A stretch of DNA of 43,404 nt from an uncultured Clostridia bacterium (GTDB lineage Bacteria > Bacillota > Clostridia > TANB77 > CAG-508), in assembly GCA_944392465.1 (NCBI GenBank), contig CALXWR010000006.1:1-43404 (forward strand). The letters run 5' to 3'. The position numbers and the translations under genes are program-made. Positions within the stretch are counted from its first letter, which is position 1. Each line of letters starts with the position of its first letter. The notes below the pieces were generated by a model. It made no database searches and had not been told where the DNA came from. It saw only the letters and a list, made by a program, of their open reading frames with translations. Shown here piece by piece: positions 9,702 to 18,264 of the stretch.

Positions 9702-10884
9702 ATGGGCTTAAATAGTATGCTACAATATTGTAATCGGTTATGTAAGAATTGTGGTAGAGGGATATTATATTGAGAGATTTATTAATTTATGCTCTAATAG
9801 GAAAATTGTTTTATGGAATTTAGAAAGAAAAGATAATATAACATTAATAGCAAATATTGATAAAAAGGAGTTTAAGAGACTAAAAGGAATTGCTAGAAAA
9901 ACAAAGTGTAGAGTTAAAATACAAAACAAGATTGGATTGCCTTTTGTTGTAAGAAAATACAAAAAAAGAAAAATATTTTTAATTTTAATACTTTTAATTT
10001 TTTTACTTATATTTAGTTTATCTCATTTTGTGTGGAACATTGAAGTGCAGAGTAGTGAGAATATTTCTAAAGATGAAATAATATTATTGGCAGAGCAGGA
10101 AGGGTTGAAAATAGGTGCACTAAAAAATAGTGTGGACACAAAAGAAGTTATAAATAAAATAAGATTAGAGAGAGATGATATTGCATGGGTTGGTATAGAA
10201 ATTAAAGGAACTAATGTAATAATTAAAATAGAAGAAGCGGATATTAAGCCTGAAATTATAGATGAAGATGAATACTGTAATATTGTTGCAGATAGTGATG
10301 GAGTAATAACAAAAATAAGTGCTGGAAACGGTACTCCCCTAGTTAAAGAGGGGGACGTTGTAAAAAAAGGTGATGTGCTAATTGCAGGGTATATGGAGGG
10401 AAAATATACTGGAAGGCAGTATGTTCACTCTATAGGCGATGTTGAGGCAAAGGTTTGGCATAAAAATACTCAAAAAGTTTATTATAAAGAAACAAAAAAA
10501 GAAGAAACTGGAAACCATGAGAATAAATATTCCGTAAAGATAAATAATTTTCAAATAAATTTTAATAAAAGTATTCCAAAATTCAAAAAATATGATACAA
10601 TAGAAACGACAGAAAAATTAAAATTATTTTCAAATTTCTATTTACCAATTGAAATTATAAAATATGAATATAAAGAATATAATGAAACACCTGTTATTCA
10701 TAGTGTTGAAGAGTCTAAACAAATAGCAATAGAAAAAGCCGAAGAAGAACTAAAAAAAGAAGTAGAAAATAAAGAAATAACAGATAAAAAAATAAATGTA
10801 AGAACAGACAAAGATTATATAGAAGTAGAACTCATTTATGAAGTAAAAGAACAGTTAGGTATAGAAGAAAAAATAGTTTTTTAA
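9702..10884 (+). CDS. yqfD: Sporulation protein YqfD (CGG +1 frameshift at codon 12)
   Basis: Membrane protein of the YqfD family, needed for sporulation. ATG 9702 follows AGGAGG (9691-9696) and directly abuts the yqfC stop codon. Zero frame gives 11 residues, then CGG at 9735 and a stop at 9771. Skipping the C gives MGLNSMLQYCN followed by GYVRIVVEGYYIERFINL, the expected family N-terminus. The joined product is 393 aa, close to the usual ~400. In the long open frame alone there is no ATG, and its first GTG (9751) lacks a ribosome binding site and would omit the conserved GYVRI. One membrane helix lies near residues 83-103 (LILILLIFLLIFSLSHFVW), with an extracytoplasmic domain after it (D-G-V-I-T-K-I-S-A-G-N-G-T-P-L-V-K-E-G-D-V-V). 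Confidence 0.9.
9735..9737 (+). other. +1 frameshift site at in-frame CGG (yqfD)
   Basis: Zero-frame codons AAT CGG TTA TGT lead to TGA at 9771. Skipping C gives AAT GGT TAT GTA, that is N-G-Y-V, restoring the conserved glycine at the beginning of YqfD. The site is the 12th codon. Confidence 0.88.
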
Positions 10885-10931
10885 AATAATTATATTAAGA
10901 AACAAACAAATGAAGAGAAAGGATGGATAAA

Positions 10932-12161
10932 ATGGAAGAAAGAAGTGTAAGAATTTATAATTCAGAAAGAACATTTTTCTCAAAATTAACTAGTACAATT
11001 AGTAAACTACTAATACCAACAAAAATTGGTTTAAATGGTATGCTAATCGCTATAAAAAGAAATAATGTATTAAAAGTATTTGAAAATTTAAACAAAGCAG
11101 AAGATGCAGAAAAAAAAGAAATATTAACCAAAAAATTAGATGATGCATATGCGTTGTATCTTGAATCTATAGATAAACATATAATGGATACTATATACAA
11201 AAAGGTTAAAAACGAAACAGCAAATGAATTTGAAAGAGAAGCATTATCACAATATTATATGATAACTCACTTAAAAGAAACAGGGTATACGGAATACAAA
11301 TACAGAAAGCAGATTTATTTAATAGGTCTTGATTATCAAAATGTTTTAACTGAAAAACCAAAAGTAGTAGAAAGATATAAAGTATTTTACTGTACAGAAA
11401 CAGAAATGTTATATAAAGGTTTATTAAAACATTATTCAATTAGACTTGCTGATAATATGTCTGATGGAGAAAAAGTAGAAATATATAATAAAATATTTAA
11501 AACACTAGAAGAATACATTTCAAACATTTTACCAATCAAATTTGAAATCGAACAAAAAGATAGCTATAAAGAAATTTTAGATGAATATGATAATTATGAT
11601 AGATTTTCAGTAGGAAAATTAGATCAAAATGATGTTATAGAGAAAAATACAATACTTCTTGGCTTAAGCAGAAAATTATTTACACATAGTTTGCCATTAG
11701 TTGTAGCTGAACAATGTTATTGCAAATTATTAAATGATGCAAGAAGCCTAATAGTAGATACAAAAGTATTAAGAAAACAAGAAAAAGCTTATTCACTATT
11801 AATGAATATAATAGAAGAATTTAATGCAAAATTATTAAGTACAAAAATTTATTGGGAAAAACCAGCTCAAAGAGAAGAATTTAAAAAATTCTGGGATAGT
11901 TATAAAGAAGTAGAAAAACTTAAAGATACAGATTATGATGAATACATAAAACAAAAAGAAATATTATTTGTTAGAAATGACTTAAAACAAGTAAATACAA
12001 ATGAAAACAAGTATTACAAGATTATCAAGTTCTACAAAAATAGATTAGTTGAACTTGGAGTAATGAGAAAATTATATAATTCTTATAGTTCAGAAGGAGA
12101 ATACAAAAAAGTAGCAAAAGATACCAAAAGAGAAACAAAAGTAAGTAGAGAGGCAGTATAG
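10932..12161 (+). CDS. Protein of unknown function, 409 aa, between yqfD and ybeY
   Basis: I do not recognise the family. The protein is soluble and mostly alpha-helical by composition, rich in Lys, Glu, Tyr and Leu. It has no signal peptide, no membrane helix and no visible nucleotide-binding or metal motif. Only one region has several Cys/His (VAEQCYCKLLNDARSL). ATG 10923 directly touches the GAAAGG box, so ATG 10932 (nine bases away) is chosen. It occupies the position where phoH normally sits between yqfD and ybeY in Firmicutes, but it has no Walker A motif and is not PhoH. It is probably co-transcribed with its neighbours; the gap to ybeY is 24 bases. Confidence 0.8.
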   Translation: MEERSVRIYNSERTFFSKLTSTISKLLIPTKIGLNGMLIAIKRNNVLKVFENLNKAEDAEKKEILTKKLDDAYALYLESIDKHIMDTIYKKVKNETANEFEREALSQYYMITHLKETGYTEYKYRKQIYLIGLDYQNVLTEKPKVVERYKVFYCTETEMLYKGLLKHYSIRLADNMSDGEKVEIYNKIFKTLEEYISNILPIKFEIEQKDSYKEILDEYDNYDRFSVGKLDQNDVIEKNTILLGLSRKLFTHSLPLVVAEQCYCKLLNDARSLIVDTKVLRKQEKAYSLLMNIIEEFNAKLLSTKIYWEKPAQREEFKKFWDSYKEVEKLKDTDYDEYIKQKEILFVRNDLKQVNTNENKYYKIIKFYKNRLVELGVMRKLYNSYSSEGEYKKVAKDTKRETKVSREAV

Positions 12162-12185
12162 ATTATAAATAATAAAGGAAGAGAT

Positions 12186-13478
12186 ATGGAAGAAAATTGC
12201 GAAATTATATATAAGAATTTAGAAAAAAATGAAAAATATGAAAATACAATTAAAGAAGTTGTTGATGAATGTTTTAGAGCAGAGGGGTTAGATAAAGCGA
12301 ATATTTATATAAGCATTACATTAACAAATGAAGACGAAATAGAGAAAATAAATAAACAATACAGAAATATTGATAAAGCAACAGATGTGCTTTCATTTCC
12401 AATGTTTGAAAAAGAAGAATTGGATAAATTTATTAAAGAAAATGCAGAAAATACAGATATAAATATGCAAGGTGATATCTTAGGGGATGTGGTTATATCC
12501 ATCCCTAAGGTATATGAGCAAGCTGAGGAATATGGACACAGTTTTGAAAGAGAACTTGCATATATGGTAGTTCATGGCTTTTATCATTTGATGGGGTATG
12601 ACCATATGGAAGAAGCCGATAAAAAAATAATGAGAGAAAAAGAAGAGAATATATTATCAAGATTAGGCATAAAAAGGGAAACATCAAAAGAAGAAAGTAA
12701 AAAAGAATTAGAAGAAATAGAAGAAAACGAAAAAAAAAATAAAAACAAAACATCAAACACAAACTTTATAGATGCGTGGAAAAATGCGGCAGATGGAATA
12801 ATTTATGCTACTACAACACAAAGAAATATAAAAATACAATTAGTAATTGCAGTATGCGTTGTTATTATAAGTTTGTTTTTTGATTTAAGTAGGGCTGAAT
12901 TTTTATGTTTTTTATTTACAATAATCTTAATTTTGTTTGCAGAAATGTGTAATACAGCAATTGAGACTGTTGTAGATTTATATGTGGATGTATATCATCC
13001 AAAGGCAAAAATAGCAAAAGATGTAGCGGCTGGTGGAGTAGTAATTACAGCTCTTAATGCTATAATAGTTGCTTATTTCTTGTTTTTCGACAAGATAAGT
13101 GATATAGGGCTTAACTTTATAAAAAACATTATAGAATCACCTATGCACCTAGCTTTTTCAGCAATAATTATAGTTCTAATAGCCATTATTTCATTAATAG
13201 CCATAGCGAAATCTAATAAACATAAAGGATTAAACAAAAAGTTTGTACCAAGCGGATATACTGCAATTGCATTTGCGGCTAATACAATTATATGGCTTAT
13301 CACAGACAATGTTGTAATTATAACATTATCTTTAATTCTTTCAATTTTAGTAGCAACAAGCAAAGTAGAATCAAAAGTACATAGAACATCAGAAGTTATA
13401 TTTAGTGCTTGTGTAGGAATTATAATGGTTTTATTAATTTATGGAATTACTTTAGGGGTAATGAATATAAATATATAA
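12186..13478 (+). CDS. ybeY: YbeY - diacylglycerol kinase - PAP2-like fusion (430 aa)
   Basis: Three domains share one chain. Residues 1-165 are YbeY, the single-strand-specific endoribonuclease of 16S rRNA maturation: TDVLSFPMF and the zinc motif HGFYHLMGYDH (H-x3-H-x5-H) are both present. A Lys/Glu-rich linker covers ~165-195. Residues ~195-305 form a DgkA-type lipid kinase with three membrane helices and the motif EMCNTAIETVVD...AKDVAAGGV; in Gram-positives it phosphorylates undecaprenol. Residues ~310-430 are a membrane domain resembling PAP2 phosphatases, with VPSGYTAIAF where PSGHTA is usual and KVESKVHRTSEV in place of SR-x5-H-x3-D, so the catalytic set looks degenerate. ybeY and dgkA are normally separate adjacent genes. 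The fusion ties a cytosolic RNase to the membrane. Confidence 0.88.
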   Translation: MEENCEIIYKNLEKNEKYENTIKEVVDECFRAEGLDKANIYISITLTNEDEIEKINKQYRNIDKATDVLSFPMFEKEELDKFIKENAENTDINMQGDILGDVVISIPKVYEQAEEYGHSFERELAYMVVHGFYHLMGYDHMEEADKKIMREKEENILSRLGIKRETSKEESKKELEEIEENEKKNKNKTSNTNFIDAWKNAADGIIYATTTQRNIKIQLVIAVCVVIISLFFDLSRAEFLCFLFTIILILFAEMCNTAIETVVDLYVDVYHPKAKIAKDVAAGGVVITALNAIIVAYFLFFDKISDIGLNFIKNIIESPMHLAFSAIIIVLIAIISLIAIAKSNKHKGLNKKFVPSGYTAIAFAANTIIWLITDNVVIITLSLILSILVATSKVESKVHRTSEVIFSACVGIIMVLLIYGITLGVMNINI

Positions 13479-13517
13479 AGAAGGAAAATCTAATGTGATA
13501 GCTAAAAAGCGAGAGGG

Positions 13518-13535
13518 ATGAATAAAAGAGTATGA
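13518..13535 (+). other. Five-codon mini-ORF overlapping the DUF3048 start
   Basis: ATG AAT AAA AGA GTA TGA has a GAGAGGG box directly before it. Its stop codon overlaps the next start as ATGA, while the DUF3048 gene has only a weak box of its own. This suggests coupled translation; it is an inference from layout. Confidence 0.3.
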
Positions 13536-14614
13536 AGGAAAAAAGAGCTAAAAAAACAGGAAACAAAAGAAAAAAGATTATATCAATTATTTTAATTGTT
13601 TTAATATTAGTAGCAGGAGCTTTAACATACCTAAAATTTATAGGATGGAATAAAGAAGGACTACAAACAGCAAGTTTAAATGAAATTTTAAATGGAGTAA
13701 AAGAAGAGGAAATTATAAAAAAACCAAAGACCTTTGCAGGAAAAGAAAGACCTATAGCAGTAATGATAGATAATCATATAGGGGCAGTGCCACAAGCGGG
13801 ACTTAAAGAAGCTGACCTTATTTACGAAATTATAGTAGAGGGCGGAGAAACAAGATTGATGCTTGTGTTTAAAGATAAAGATATAGATAAAATAGGACCA
13901 ATTAGAAGTTCAAGACATTACTTTTTAGACTATGCATTAGAAAATGATGCTATATATGTTCACTATGGATGGAGTCCTCAAGCAGAATCAGATATAGACA
14001 CATTAGGAGTAAATAATATAAATGGTATATTTGAAAGTAGTTCAGCTTTTTGGAGAGTAAGTGATAAGTATGCACCACATAATGTTGTAACAACTACAGA
14101 AAATATAATGGAAATAGCAGAAAGAAAGGGGTATAGAACAACTACAGATGAAGATCCAGTATTAAATTATGTAGCAGAAGAAGTAAATCTAGAGGAAGGA
14201 AAAAATGCAACAGACGTAACAATACCATATTCAGACTATAATTCTGTTGAATATAAATACAATAAAAAATCTAAACAATATACACGTTATACAAGAGGAG
14301 AAAAACAAGTAGATTGGACCACAGGAGATACAATTACTACAAAAAATATTATAATTGAATTTGCTGAAAACTATACATTAAATGATGGATCTGGAAAAGG
14401 AAGACAAACATTAAATAATGTGAAAAGTTTAAAAGGTTATTATATAACAAATGGAAAAGCAATACCAATTACATGTACTAAAAATTCAAGAGCAGGAAAA
14501 ACAGTATACAAAGATTCAGATGGAAAAGAAATAAATGTAAATGATGGAAAAACATTTATACAAATATGCCCAATAAATGCAGATGTTACATTTGAAGATG
14601 AAGAGAATGAATAA
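13532..14614 (+). CDS. yerB: DUF3048 domain protein (YerB-like)
   Basis: A 360-aa membrane-anchored extracytoplasmic protein. A Lys/Arg-rich N-terminus is followed by one hydrophobic helix (about residues 16-35). The DUF3048 core is clear: RPIAVMIDNHIGAVPQAGL, ADLIYEIIVEGGETRLM, KIGPIRSSRHYFLDYA and HYGWSPQAE, with the YerB C-terminal domain after ~residue 215 (VEYKYNKKSKQYTRY...). B. subtilis YerB is a lipoprotein, but here a plain transmembrane anchor replaces the lipobox. The biochemical role of the family is not established. The gene ends a run of closely spaced genes from yqfC and is followed by a terminator. Confidence 0.9.
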   Translation: MKEKRAKKTGNKRKKIISIILIVLILVAGALTYLKFIGWNKEGLQTASLNEILNGVKEEEIIKKPKTFAGKERPIAVMIDNHIGAVPQAGLKEADLIYEIIVEGGETRLMLVFKDKDIDKIGPIRSSRHYFLDYALENDAIYVHYGWSPQAESDIDTLGVNNINGIFESSSAFWRVSDKYAPHNVVTTTENIMEIAERKGYRTTTDEDPVLNYVAEEVNLEEGKNATDVTIPYSDYNSVEYKYNKKSKQYTRYTRGEKQVDWTTGDTITTKNIIIEFAENYTLNDGSGKGRQTLNNVKSLKGYYITNGKAIPITCTKNSRAGKTVYKDSDGKEINVNDGKTFIQICPINADVTFEDEENE

Positions 14615-14618
14615 AATA

Positions 14619-14671
14619 AAAAACAGTAGAAAGAGTTTCAGTTATTTTATGAAATTTTTTCTACTGTTTTA
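14619..14671 (+). terminator. Rho-independent terminator after the DUF3048 gene
   Basis: Arms AAAACAGTAGAAA and TTTCTACTGTTTT pair around a 25-base AT-rich loop and end in a T-rich tail. It begins within 10 bases of the stop codon. Confidence 0.75.
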
Positions 14672-14698
14672 TTGTCTTAGACAACAAGGTTCTGGGGT

Positions 14699-14731
14699 AC
14701 CCGACTGCAATCTTTGATTGCTATGTCGGGT
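14699..14731 (+). other. Stable hairpin in the 14615-15089 intergenic region
   Basis: ACCCGAC (14699-14705) pairs with GTCGGGT (14725-14731), with further pairing of GCAATC and GATTGC inside. There is no T tract. It lies just outside the larger inverted repeat at 14755-14987. Confidence 0.5.
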
Positions 14732-14754
14732 CAGGTTCTTATTATGCCCTTTGA

Positions 14755-14987
14755 TGTTCAGTATAAAGTGAATTTCTAGTCTTAGTAGTATGTATATTTC
14801 TCAAATTTTTTGTACCTTGTTTGTCGCAACCATCTAACCACAATTTTAAAAAATAAATTTTTAAAATTGTGCTAGGTTGCTCCAATTCGCACTCGCTTTA
14901 AAAAGCTCGTTTGGTCGCTACGCGGTACTGCAAAATTTTCTAAATATACATACTACTAAGACTTTAAATAAAAAATTATGCTGAACA
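14755..14987 (+). repeat. MITE-like element with 22-bp perfect inverted repeat
   Basis: A perfect 22-bp inverted repeat lies at 14778-14799 (AGTCTTAGTAGTATG...) and 14942-14963. An outer pair, TGTTCAGTATAA (14755) and TTATGCTGAACA (14976), flanks it. The interior has no ORF, but holds a second palindrome around ACAATTTTAAAAAATAAATT. The right end (AAATATACAT...CTAAGACT...GAACAGTAA) recurs in diverged form at 33582-33630. Confidence 0.65.
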
Positions 14988-15031
14988 GTAAACTTGCTTT
15001 TATTAAGTGATAAGAATATTTGGTAAAATCA

Positions 15032-15060
15032 TTGTATAATAAGGCTTGGTTTGATATAAT
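15032..15060 (+). promoter_or_regulatory. Promoter of the hydrogenase operon
   Basis: TTGTAT (15032-15037), 17 bases, then TATAAT (15055-15060) with a TG extension. It lies 30 bases before the first start codon. Confidence 0.7.
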
Positions 15061-15089
15061 ACACATATAATTAAAGAAGGAGGAAAATT

Positions 15090-15572
15090 ATGTGTGAATG
15101 TGTGGAAAACAAAATACGAGAAGAAGTAAACGAAATAATGGAGCCATATAAACAAGAAAAAGATAATTTAATACAAATATTAAATGAAATTCAAGAAAAA
15201 TATGGATACATACCAAAAGTTGCACAGGCAGAAGTATCAAAATATTTAGGAATTCCAATGGCAGAAATATATGGAGTAATTACTTTTTATGCTAGATTTA
15301 CTTTAAAGCCAAAAGGAAAATACAATATATCTGTATGCTTAGGAACAGCATGCTTTGTAAAAGGGTCACAATCAATATTAGATAGATTAAAAGAAAGATT
15401 ACATTTAGAAGAAGGTCAAACAAGTGCAGATGGGAAGTTCTCAATTGATACTACCAGATGCGTAGGAGCATGTGGTATAGCACCAGTATTTACAGTAAAT
15501 GATGAAGTATACGGACATGCAACAGTAAAAAAATTAGATGAAGTTTTAAATGAATTGGAAAAAGAGGGATAA
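15090..15572 (+). CDS. hydC: [FeFe] hydrogenase NuoE-like subunit (HydC/HndA)
   Basis: A 160-aa thioredoxin-like 24-kDa subunit carrying one [2Fe-2S] cluster. Its cysteines lie in CLGTACFVKG and CVGACGIAP. The helical N-terminus (LIQILNEIQEKYGYIPK, the usual start of this family) is complete. With the NuoF-like and catalytic subunits downstream it forms a cytoplasmic NAD-linked, probably electron-bifurcating, hydrogenase (HydABC/HndACD type) that couples NADH and reduced ferredoxin to H2. ATG 15090 follows AAGGAGG by 6 bases and stands 30 bases after a good promoter. It is the first gene of the operon. Confidence 0.93.
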   Translation: MCECVENKIREEVNEIMEPYKQEKDNLIQILNEIQEKYGYIPKVAQAEVSKYLGIPMAEIYGVITFYARFTLKPKGKYNISVCLGTACFVKGSQSILDRLKERLHLEEGQTSADGKFSIDTTRCVGACGIAPVFTVNDEVYGHATVKKLDEVLNELEKEG

Positions 15573-15573
15573 A

Positions 15574-16005
15574 ATGAAGAAAGATTTAATGAAAAACAAT
15601 TGCTATGATGTAGATAAAACAATGTGCATAATGGGCTCTTGCTTAGAATATATGTTTCCAGAAACATATAAAAAGTTAGAGAAAGAATATACAATATATG
15701 ATTTATGTTTAGAACAAACACATTTAAATATGGCATTAACAAAAATAATAGGTATGGTAGTTAGAAAGAAAGTTAAAAATATTATATTTGTTAGTGTTGA
15801 TAAATCTCCACATTGTGTACAGTTACATTACATAGTTACAGAACTTAGAAAATTTATAACTGAAGAAGAGTTAAATGTTAAAAATTATGTAGCAACAGAT
15901 AAAGGATTAGAAGAAATACCTTTTGAAGTCATATCATTATCTAAAAATTTATCTGGATTAAATGAAACATTAAAAAATAAAAATCACAAAAAAGATATAA
16001 AATAG
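15574..16005 (+). CDS. Unknown 143-aa protein inside the hydrogenase operon
   Basis: I do not recognise the family. ATG 15574 comes 2 bases after the hydC stop codon, with AGAGGG just upstream; an earlier TTG at 15550 is less likely. The N-terminal part has three cysteines (NCYDVDKTMCIMGSC) and a fourth in YDLCLEQTH. An alternating hydrophobic strand (KNIIFVSVDKSPHCVQLHYI) suggests a Rossmann-like or alpha/beta fold. It occupies the slot where some hydrogenase operons encode HndB, but it lacks that family's C-terminal cluster motif, and the NuoF-like protein downstream already has a thioredoxin-like N-terminal domain. It may be an accessory or regulatory subunit, inferred only from the location. 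Confidence 0.8.
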   Translation: MKKDLMKNNCYDVDKTMCIMGSCLEYMFPETYKKLEKEYTIYDLCLEQTHLNMALTKIIGMVVRKKVKNIIFVSVDKSPHCVQLHYIVTELRKFITEEELNVKNYVATDKGLEEIPFEVISLSKNLSGLNETLKNKNHKKDIK

Positions 16006-16047
16006 CTAAAATTAATATCTTATGGATATTAGTAAAGGAGGTCTTAA

Positions 16048-17904
16048 ATGAAGACTATTGAGGAGTTAGAAAAAATAAGAGTAGAAAAAAGAGCGGAGTT
16101 AGATTTAAGAAAAAATACTAAGGCAGATACAAGAGAAAAACATATATTAGTATGCAATGGTACGGGATGTACTTCTTCAAAATCACCAAAAATATTAGAA
16201 AATTTTAAAAGAATAATTAAAGAAAAAGGATTAGAAAACGTAAGAGTAATAAAAACAGGTTGTTTTGGTTTGTGCGCAAAAGGACCAATAGTAATAATAA
16301 GACCAGAAGATACTTTTTATGCTATGGTTAATCCAGAAGATTGCGAAGAAATTATTAATTCACACATAATAGAAGGAAAGGTAGTAGAAAGATTACTTTG
16401 TAAAGACATAGATGGTACAAAAGTTACTAGATTAGATGATTTAACATTTTATAAAAAGCAAAAAAGAATAGCACTAAAAAATTGTGGTGTAATAAATCCA
16501 GAGGAAATAGATGAATATATAGCATTTGATGGATATAAAGCTTTAGAAAAAGTTTTAACTGAAATGTCTAGAGATGAAGTAATAGAAGTAATAGATAAAT
16601 CAGGCTTAAGAGGTAGAGGTGGAGCTGGATTTCCAACAGGGAAGAAATGGCAATTAACAAAAGAGGCAAAAGGAGATAAGAAATATGTAGTATGTAATGC
16701 AGATGAGGGAGACCCAGGGGCCTTCATGGACAGAAGCATACTTGAAGGAGATCCACATGCTGTGCTAGAAGCTATGGAAATAGCAGGTTACACAATAGGA
16801 GCAGAAAAAGGCTTCATATATGTAAGAGCGGAATATCCAATTGCAGTACATAGGTTGCAAATCGCAATAGAGGAAGCAAGAGATTATGGAATACTCGGAG
16901 AAAATATATTTGGAACAGGTTTTAATTTTGATATAGAAATAAGATTAGGTGCAGGAGCTTTTGTTTGTGGAGAAGAAACAGCACTTTTAGAATCAATAGA
17001 AGGAAAAAGAGGACAACCAAGAGTAAAACCACCATACCCAGCACAATCTGGTTTATGGGGATGCCCAACTTTAATAAATAATGTAGAAACATATGCAAAT
17101 ATAGCACAAATAATATTAAAAGGAGCTAAATGGTATTCTTCAATCGGCACAGCCACATCAAAAGGAACAAAAGTATTTGCACTTGGAGGAAATGTTAATA
17201 ATGTAGGCTTGGTAGAAGTACCAATGGGAACAACATTAAGAGAAATAGTATTTGATATTGGTGGAGGAATACCAAATGGAAGAGAATTCAAAGCAGCTCA
17301 AACAGGAGGACCATCAGGAGGATGTATTCCTAAAGAACATTTAGATACACCAATAGATTATGAGTCACTAAAAGAAATAGGTTCTATGATGGGATCAGGA
17401 GGACTTATTGTAATGGATGACACTAAATGTATGGTCTGCTTAGCAAAATTCTACTTAGAATTTACAGTAAGTGAAAGCTGTGGAAAATGTACACCATGTA
17501 GAATAGGAACAAAAAGAATGTTAGAAATACTTGAAAAACTATGTAATGGTGAAGGTACAGAATATGATATATATAGGCTAGAAAAGTTAGCAGTCAACAT
17601 AAAAAAATCAAGTATATGCGGACTTGGACAAAGTGCTCCAAACCCAGTAATAAGCACATTGAAATATTTTAGAGAAGAATTCAGACAACATGCAATAGAA
17701 AAAGAATGTAAAACAATGGAATGTAAAGCATTAGCAAAAATAGAAATAGACCCAGATAAATGTAAAGCATGTGGATTATGCCAAAGAAATTGCCCAGTAA
17801 ATGCAATAGAAGGAGAAGGAAGAGATATAAGACACATAAATCAAGACAAATGTATTAAGTGTACGACTTGTATTAGGGCTTGTCCTTTCCATGCAATCGG
17901 GTAA
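16048..17904 (+). CDS. hydB: [FeFe] hydrogenase NuoF-like subunit (HydB/HndC)
   Basis: A 618-aa flavoprotein subunit that binds FMN and NAD(H) and passes electrons to iron-sulfur clusters. Domains in order: a thioredoxin-like [2Fe-2S] domain (residues ~30-115, CNGTGCTSSKSP and CFGLCAKGP); the NAD/FMN-binding core with GRGGAGFPTGKKW (~190) and GAGAYVCGEE-type GAGAFVCGEETALL; the [4Fe-4S] motif SESCGKCTPCRIGTKR (~470); and a C-terminal 2x[4Fe-4S] ferredoxin (CKACGLCQRNCPVNAI, CIKCTTCIRACPFHAIG). All ligands are present and the length is normal for HydB. A good AAGGAGG box precedes the ATG. The complex is cytoplasmic and works with hydC and hydA. Confidence 0.95.
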   Translation: MKTIEELEKIRVEKRAELDLRKNTKADTREKHILVCNGTGCTSSKSPKILENFKRIIKEKGLENVRVIKTGCFGLCAKGPIVIIRPEDTFYAMVNPEDCEEIINSHIIEGKVVERLLCKDIDGTKVTRLDDLTFYKKQKRIALKNCGVINPEEIDEYIAFDGYKALEKVLTEMSRDEVIEVIDKSGLRGRGGAGFPTGKKWQLTKEAKGDKKYVVCNADEGDPGAFMDRSILEGDPHAVLEAMEIAGYTIGAEKGFIYVRAEYPIAVHRLQIAIEEARDYGILGENIFGTGFNFDIEIRLGAGAFVCGEETALLESIEGKRGQPRVKPPYPAQSGLWGCPTLINNVETYANIAQIILKGAKWYSSIGTATSKGTKVFALGGNVNNVGLVEVPMGTTLREIVFDIGGGIPNGREFKAAQTGGPSGGCIPKEHLDTPIDYESLKEIGSMMGSGGLIVMDDTKCMVCLAKFYLEFTVSESCGKCTPCRIGTKRMLEILEKLCNGEGTEYDIYRLEKLAVNIKKSSICGLGQSAPNPVISTLKYFREEFRQHAIEKECKTMECKALAKIEIDPDKCKACGLCQRNCPVNAIEGEGRDIRHINQDKCIKCTTCIRACPFHAIG

Positions 17905-17905
17905 T

Positions 17906-18005
17906 TCACAAAACAAACTTCGTATTGCATTGTTAATTTTTCCAATGTACAAAGTGTACTATCTCAAAATTATTAGTTCGCTTTCCTAGTAATACTCACT
18001 TTTGA
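17906..18005 (+). repeat. Degenerate long palindromic intergenic element
   Basis: The sequence CGTATTGCATTGTTAA...CAATGTAC...GTACTAT...CCTAGTAATACTCACTT follows the same plan as the complete element at 37942-38066: a TTGCxTTGTTAA left side, a central TGTAC/GTACA palindrome, then CCTAGTAATACT. It begins directly after the hydB stop codon. Confidence 0.5.
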
Positions 18006-18044
18006 TTGCTTTCAGAAAATTTGAAGAATAAAAAAAGTGGTAGG

Positions 18045-18250
18045 AAAGAGTCTGTCCCCAAGAGTGACAAACATGGCGTGAAAGGGACAGGCTGATTAGG
18101 TGACAAAGTTGGCAGAAAAGAGCCTGTCCCAAAAAGTGACAAAGTTGGCGGAAAAGAGCCTGTCCCTAAAGGTGACAAAGTTGGCAGAAAAGAGCCTGTC
18201 CCAAAAAGTGACAAAGTTGGCAGAAAAGAGCCTGTCCCTAAAGGTGACAA
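18045..18250 (+). repeat. Tandem array of the 36-bp REP-like repeat
   Basis: Four consecutive 36-bp units (GTGACAAAGTTGGCAGAAAA, then GAGCCTGTCCCAAAAA, with small variations) run from 18100 to 18243, preceded by a degenerate direct copy and an inverted copy (GGGACAGGCT at 18084). The unit length is a multiple of three, so one frame stays open and runs into hydA. The last unit stops 10 bases before the hydA ribosome binding site. The same family occurs at 9301, 28069, 30398, 40471 and 42320. Confidence 0.85.
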
Positions 18251-18264
18251 AAAAGGAGGAAATG

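Noticed and set aside
18045-18250. Regular 36-bp units resembling a CRISPR array.
   Set aside because: The units are contiguous with no unique spacers, and no cas genes are near.
18100-18264. Open frame of translated repeats joined in frame to hydA.
   Set aside because: The AGGAGG box at 18254-18259 and the family N-terminus place the start at 18265. The repeats are non-coding family members found elsewhere in both orientations.
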